DNA of 64,000 nucleotides, from the IMG/VR virus record IMGVR_UViG_3300019776_000657, positions 1-64,000 of that record; one strand, 5' to 3'. Within the stretch, counting starts at the first letter, position 1. Each line of letters begins with the position of its first letter. The DNA comes from a virus. Made by a program: the position numbers and the translations under genes. Below, piece after piece: positions 61,201-64,000 of the stretch. The notes under the pieces are model-generated. The model was not told the DNA's origin. It made no database searches and saw nothing but the letters and a program-made list of their open reading frames with translations.

Positions 61201-63156
61201 TTCTAAGGCATTTGCTACTGCTACAATATTCTGTGAACTCATCAATTTAAATGGGTCCATTTTTGACATCTCAAAAAAGACTTCATTTGCCAGTTTTCCA
61301 GCATCTTTTGTAGCATCCAAGGACTTTTCGAAGTTTTCAGACTCTTTTTGATTATCACTCATTGCACTGTTTAGTGCACTGAATGCTGCTGTAGCTATTC
61401 CTATTGCGAGTAACCAAGGCTGCATAGCATTGAATGCTAACATTAGGGTTGAGCTAAGTATTCTTATTCCGCCACTAGCAAGCGTAGTTATTCTGGTAAA
61501 TCCTGTTAATGTTTTTCCTGTTGTAGCAGTTCTTTCATTAAATTCATTAAACACTCCAGGACCATTTTTTACTTCATCAACTAATCTTTTCCAAGCTTCT
61601 TTAGCTCCCATTATTTGGGTATTTTCACCAACATTGGATAAAATCTTGGTACTAGCGGCTGCCATTTCTGCTCTACGAGCAACTATGTCTTTGGCACGAC
61701 CTTCCAATGTATTTTTTGCTCCAGCTGTTTCAGCTCCTGAAAGTGCAGCTATTCTTTTATTTTCTTCTTGAATATATACCTGATTTAATAGTGCTGCTTG
61801 TTTCATCTGACCTAGCCGTACTTCTTGTTTGGCTATGTCTTGATCCATTATCTTTAAGTGCTCTACTTCACTTACATTTATATTATCACGAAGTGTTTTT
61901 AATTTTATTAAGGCATTTTGTTCTTTTACTAGTTGAGTTTCAATAGCTTTTTGATTTGCTACTGCTGCTTGGGCATCGTACTCCTCACCCATTACTCTAC
62001 CAAGTATTTTTGATTTTGGAGAAAGTACTTGTCCTAGAGCTGTTTGAGTTCCTGCTAAAGCCTGATTAGCTGCGTCGGCTGCTTCTTTTGCATCCTGCAA
62101 ACCAGCTCTCATCTTCTTGCCAATATCAAATTCTTCATATGAATCGCGAAGTCTTTTTGCAGTAGCAGCAGCTATATCAGCATTTTTAACTAATTCTTGT
62201 CTCCAAGAAGTAAGGGCAGGAATTGCTTGTTTTACTAGACTAGCACCTATAGCCACCAATAGAGAGGAGAGCGCAGTTGGACTTTCTGACAATAGTTTTA
62301 TAAGTGGTGTAAGTACAGTATTTACTAAACTCAACCCACTTTGAGCCACATTACTTATAGTAGCAGACAGTTTACTGTATGGATTTACATCTACCTTGAT
62401 ATTTCCGAATTTTTGCTCTGCTTCTGCTAACACAGCGTTGGCAAAACCCTGACGTTTTTCAAAGTCAGTTAGTGATGATACTGTTTTACCTAGAGTTCTA
62501 GCATAATCCTGATTTGCTTTATCTATTTTTACATAGATTCCGAGTTCGTCTAATAGTTCTGGCTCTATTTTGCTAATACCGCGACTCAATCTGCTGATGG
62601 CATCAGGCATTGAAATTCCAAGAGCAGTAGATGCCTTCTTGGCTGCATCACCAATACGCAATATTTGCTGACTGCTCAATCCTGCTGCTGAACCTTTTGT
62701 AGTGGCCTCCAATGCATCGCGCATAGATATAGCACCGTCAGTAGCATCGTATAATCTTTTACTCAGGGTTCCTAATGCTTGTCCACTACTAACACTTAAC
62801 TTGTCTAGTCCGGTTATCATATTTGTAGTGTCAGCAGCCTTACTTAATGCGCTAAATGCAGCTGTAACTGCATATATATTTGCTGCAACAGTTGCGTATA
62901 GACGTACTACTCCGCCCAATCCCTCAGATTGTTTTGCAAAATCACGGGCTTCGGCACCCGTACCACCAGTAGCCCGACCACGATTATAGTCTATTACTTG
63001 TTGGCTACTAACAGCCCCACCTCCACCCATAGCTACGCTCCTAGCCAGCTTTTGGGTTTTGGTGAGTTCACCGTTGAGTTCTTTTGTTTCGCCAGTTCTT
63101 TTTTGGATTGAGTTGCCACTATCGGACAACATCATAGAAATATTTACATCTGCCAT
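58282..63156 (-). CDS. tail tape measure protein, 1624 aa
   Basis: The start at 63156 (MADVNIS) follows AAGGAG; the frame opens further upstream but without a ribosome site. The first 250 residues carry a typical tape-measure pattern (ALSKAADTTNMITGLDKLSVSSGQ, RLSRGISKIEPELLDELGI). A membrane-active helix (about 580-600, WLLAIGIATAAFSAL) is followed by long coiled coils (about 1000-1400). The end has the signature MGEAGPEAIMPLKR. The chain length scales with the tail; at about 0.15 nm per residue the tail would be roughly 240 nm. A leftward promoter lies 58 bases upstream. Confidence 0.95.
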   Translation of the reverse strand: MADVNISMMLSDSGNSIQKRTGETKELNGELTKTQKLARSVAMGGGGAVSSQQVIDYNRGRATGGTGAEARDFAKQSEGLGGVVRLYATVAANIYAVTAAFSALSKAADTTNMITGLDKLSVSSGQALGTLSKRLYDATDGAISMRDALEATTKGSAAGLSSQQILRIGDAAKKASTALGISMPDAISRLSRGISKIEPELLDELGIYVKIDKANQDYARTLGKTVSSLTDFEKRQGFANAVLAEAEQKFGNIKVDVNPYSKLSATISNVAQSGLSLVNTVLTPLIKLLSESPTALSSLLVAIGASLVKQAIPALTSWRQELVKNADIAAATAKRLRDSYEEFDIGKKMRAGLQDAKEAADAANQALAGTQTALGQVLSPKSKILGRVMGEEYDAQAAVANQKAIETQLVKEQNALIKLKTLRDNINVSEVEHLKIMDQDIAKQEVRLGQMKQAALLNQVYIQEENKRIAALSGAETAGAKNTLEGRAKDIVARRAEMAAASTKILSNVGENTQIMGAKEAWKRLVDEVKNGPGVFNEFNERTATTGKTLTGFTRITTLASGGIRILSSTLMLAFNAMQPWLLAIGIATAAFSALNSAMSDNQKESENFEKSLDATKDAGKLANEVFFEMSKMDPFKLMSSQNIVAVANALEEVSNSLTKLVVDLDKVRFASNGWDRFVNSIMSVFGKSTEQQFSKQFAYSLGNAIKLMPEGTVKSEFVQKVKQILNIKEIDSKSLASGLLNIPDNLLVDITKQITVLESETTKKFKKISTSSTSLKDSFEKLGKAYDDLITSMAPTDPLSKLALGFITTSISMAEAFKTPKLALIELGNIIDDVGKMRFFSPEVQKGLESYRAQLTGLTLAAGYYENQLKKAEQTTQELKNQGAAAPQAVGEAFGYDVRLTTVKTTNPEAAIKALEKAQAVQKEAAETLQKFNAALKETIKPITDLALSDLAKKAITLLYRPLSEAAQLASLSISRANLAGGTGPGTATIEAELKRRELDIQLDNIKVTQSLVDAMLLANNLNDQQNNLRRLELANRDILRYTERQMAGENVKSELDTAQVERESIIAATAGLKAAQSYIQGTLTFKKLMETAPEQAKAFTAAEQARVESRRKTTQIKGEKAAVTVTEGYQKKAEQQAVLQKELQQNIELKSIELDRLKILTSNVEVVDKTLLNLRQQAETALEIQNIEKTMNDAQFRVNTDQKKYNEETDKVLKQSALERLQNTRKEYFQTAEILLARQEMSQLARQAETIRNTAAIAQRELDFANTRAKIEEDISSAIVSGKKTELDYLVSIGAITAQQAQDKQKALDLETQSMAYQRDLREAQLDKETKLASIRREAQIKAQAADTVEALIAVREQQKQDEGRVNTAYEDRIRLTQSLNAQRLKEIDLINELDIRQKGYAEVFRSSFDKMADAIVEFAQTGKLNFKSLINSMLADLLRLELRMQMQEMYQAFRPGLMNLVGSMFGGSGIGLGGPGGGTASLSGSQFALLKSAKGNAFDNGVHKFAMGGTFTNSIVDSPTLFKFAKGTGMMGEAGPEAIMPLKRDGQGNLGVRGGGGSVEVVVNNYSTERAEARETTDSRGNRRVEVVVGDMTAGEITRGGSSANRSIRGTFGLQPQLIRR

Positions 63157-63213
63157 AGCCTCTCCTTGAGAGATGAGCACGCACAAAAATTAGTGCTTAT
63201 TCAAGTAGCTCTA

Positions 63214-63242
63214 ATTATATCATGTAAGCAAGGGTCAGTCAA
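63214..63242 (-). promoter_or_regulatory. leftward promoter for the tape measure unit (TTGACT-17-TATAAT)
   Basis: TTGACT (63242-63237) and TATAAT (63219-63214) are 17 bases apart on the - strand, between the terminator at 63250 and the tape measure start. It would drive the tape measure, minor tail and tip genes. Confidence 0.8.
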
Positions 63243-63249
63243 ACCAAAA

Positions 63250-63284
63250 ATAAAAAAGCCCACCATTAAGGCGGGCTTTTTACT
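63250..63284 (-). terminator. leftward terminator after the chaperone genes
   Basis: A stem AAAAAGCCC-CC against GG-GGGCTTTTT with one mismatch (63254-63280) ends, read leftward, in a T6 run. The stop codon of the second chaperone frame lies in its loop. Confidence 0.85.
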
Positions 63285-63670
63285 TCTTTGAGGCTTTCCT
63301 CTTGTTTTCGCTTAGCCGACAACTGCTTCATACGCTCACTGTCGATCAACGCTATCAATTCTAGTATGAATCGCTTCTCGTCTTGACTTACCTGGTAAAT
63401 TATGAACAGGTCATTGACACCACTCATATTTTTACCCATATAGGTCCCACTCATGCCTTCCCACACATCCTGCAATACTTGATACAATTCAAATGCTTGC
63501 TGTACCTCAGCCGGAAAATCTTCAAACTCCACTGGAATTTCATCTTCTACAGCCGGGGTTCCCATCATCTCACACATTTCAAGATACTGTTCTTTGGTCA
63601 TGCCAACAGCACTGTTTTGAAAGAAATTTGTTATGGCTTGACGAATGGTGTGGGTTTGCTCACTTAGAAG
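63266..63670 (-). CDS. tail assembly chaperone, GT frameshift extension
   Basis: This frame is read as the extension of the upstream chaperone after a -1 slip at 63670-63676. It continues without a stop from the slip site (LLSEQTHTIRQAITNFF) into the recognisable second-chaperone sequence (MTKEQYLEMCEMMG, VEFEDFPAEVQQAFELY), which matches the T part of lambda-like GT proteins. It has an internal ATG at 63601 but no good ribosome site, so separate translation is unlikely. GT-type proteins load tail tube subunits on the tape measure and leave before completion. Confidence 0.85.
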   Translation of the reverse strand, partial: LLSEQTHTIRQAITNFFQNSAVGMTKEQYLEMCEMMGTPAVEDEIPVEFEDFPAEVQQAFELYQVLQDVWEGMSGTYMGKNMSGVNDLFIIYQVSQDEKRFILELIALIDSERMKQLSAKRKQEESLKEVKSPP

Positions 63671-64000
63671 TTTCCCAGGTCTGTGACCTGTTCAGTGATA
63701 AAACTGTCAAAGTTTGTACTGTTCTTCATCAAGCTCAGTGCATTATCATCTGAGAAATCTACGAGTGTATTGGGATCTTGATCACCTAACTCAATTGGTA
63801 CCAATTTGGATAGGTGGTCTAAGGTTAAGCCACTCCAACCCTTGATTGTGTTTTGTACGTACAATTGTAGGAAAAGATCTTCGTCAAAATCTTCTGTCAT
63901 TTGACGGTTTTTAAACACAGTTTTAGTGCTCTTCTTACGAATTGTAGTCAAGGTCTCACGACTCAAAAAACAAAGTTTGAGTTTAAAACCTGGCAGACCA
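63664..64000 (-). CDS. tail assembly chaperone (G type), partial at window edge
   Basis: The frame is open to the end of the window, so the N-terminus is missing. An in-frame TTG at 63966 is unlikely to be the start because clear family sequence (PGFKLKLCFLSRETLTTIRKK) lies upstream of and across it. The rest (DEDLFLQLYVQNTIKGWSGL, then FSDDNALSLMKNSTNFDSFI and DLGNF) agrees with the first tail chaperone of many siphoviruses. A share of ribosomes should slip at GGGAAAC just before its stop to make the GT fusion. Confidence 0.85.
   Translation of the reverse strand, partial: GLPGFKLKLCFLSRETLTTIRKKSTKTVFKNRQMTEDFDEDLFLQLYVQNTIKGWSGLTLDHLSKLVPIELGDQDPNTLVDFSDDNALSLMKNSTNFDSFITEQVTDLGNF
63670..63676 (-). 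promoter_or_regulatory. -1 ribosomal slippery site GGGAAAC
   Basis: Read on the - strand the bases are G-GGA-AAC in the frame of the first chaperone, the X-XXY-YYZ pattern, 3 bases before its TAA stop. The -1 frame then runs uninterrupted into the second chaperone. Lambda uses GGGAAAG at the same place. Confidence 0.9.

Overview
This window looks like about 64 kb of the genome of a tailed bacteriophage (a siphovirus) that infects a Gram-negative, probably proteobacterial, host. All genes on the left (1-26895) run on the + strand. All genes on the right (26932-64000) run on the - strand. The two transcription units meet at one strong bidirectional terminator at 26895-26932. No integrase, repressor, transposase or CRISPR array was seen. 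The terminase, portal and capsid genes must lie outside the window.

The first 7 kb is a mosaic of seven tRNA genes (one with anticodon TAT and an outsized variable arm, then Met or Ile2 CAT, Asn GTT, Ser GCT, Gly TCC, Leu TAA and Thr TGT). Between them lie small early genes: a deaminase-fold protein, a rubredoxin-like protein, a small secreted Lys/Ala/Pro peptide, the thymidylate synthase ThyX and an HNH endonuclease. At 5538-5909 there is a circularly permuted, two-piece tmRNA (ssrA) gene. The acceptor piece, with its encoded CCA, comes first and the coding piece follows, with tag ANDAFYGELSLAA. A free-standing GIY-YIG endonuclease and about 280 bases of strongly hairpinned, apparently non-coding sequence follow it.

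From about 7 to 26 kb lies a replication, recombination and nucleotide module. Its gene order closely follows phage T5 early genes as I know them: a split NAD-dependent DNA ligase (two genes), a repeated-HTH DNA-binding protein in the D5 position, DnaB-type helicase, Toprim primase, family A DNA polymerase, D10-like helicase, a probable ssDNA-binding protein, SbcD and SbcC nuclease subunits with a glutaredoxin gene between them, a PD-(D/E)XK resolvase-like protein, a flap endonuclease and dUTPase. Where T5 has a class I ribonucleotide reductase and ThyA, this phage has a B12-dependent class II reductase (NrdJ) and ThyX. Promoters have perfect TATAAT -10 boxes with 17-base spacers, and four share a 17-base element over the -35 region.

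Read from right to left on the - strand, the late region holds a lambda G/GT-type pair of tail assembly chaperones joined by a -1 slippery site GGGAAAC, a 1624-residue tape measure, two minor tail proteins and a 3291-residue fusion of lambda K, I and J functions. Then comes about 17 kb of fibre and adhesin genes with collagen-like, polyglycine, LamG-like, discoidin-like and short-repeat modules. The lysis genes (3TM holin, GH24 endolysin) and PhoH lie at the end. Three near-identical terminator-promoter junctions cut this region into separately started transcripts.

Overall, a T5-like replication core is combined with a lambda-like tail tip and an unusually large adhesin set. The permuted phage tmRNA is the most unusual feature.
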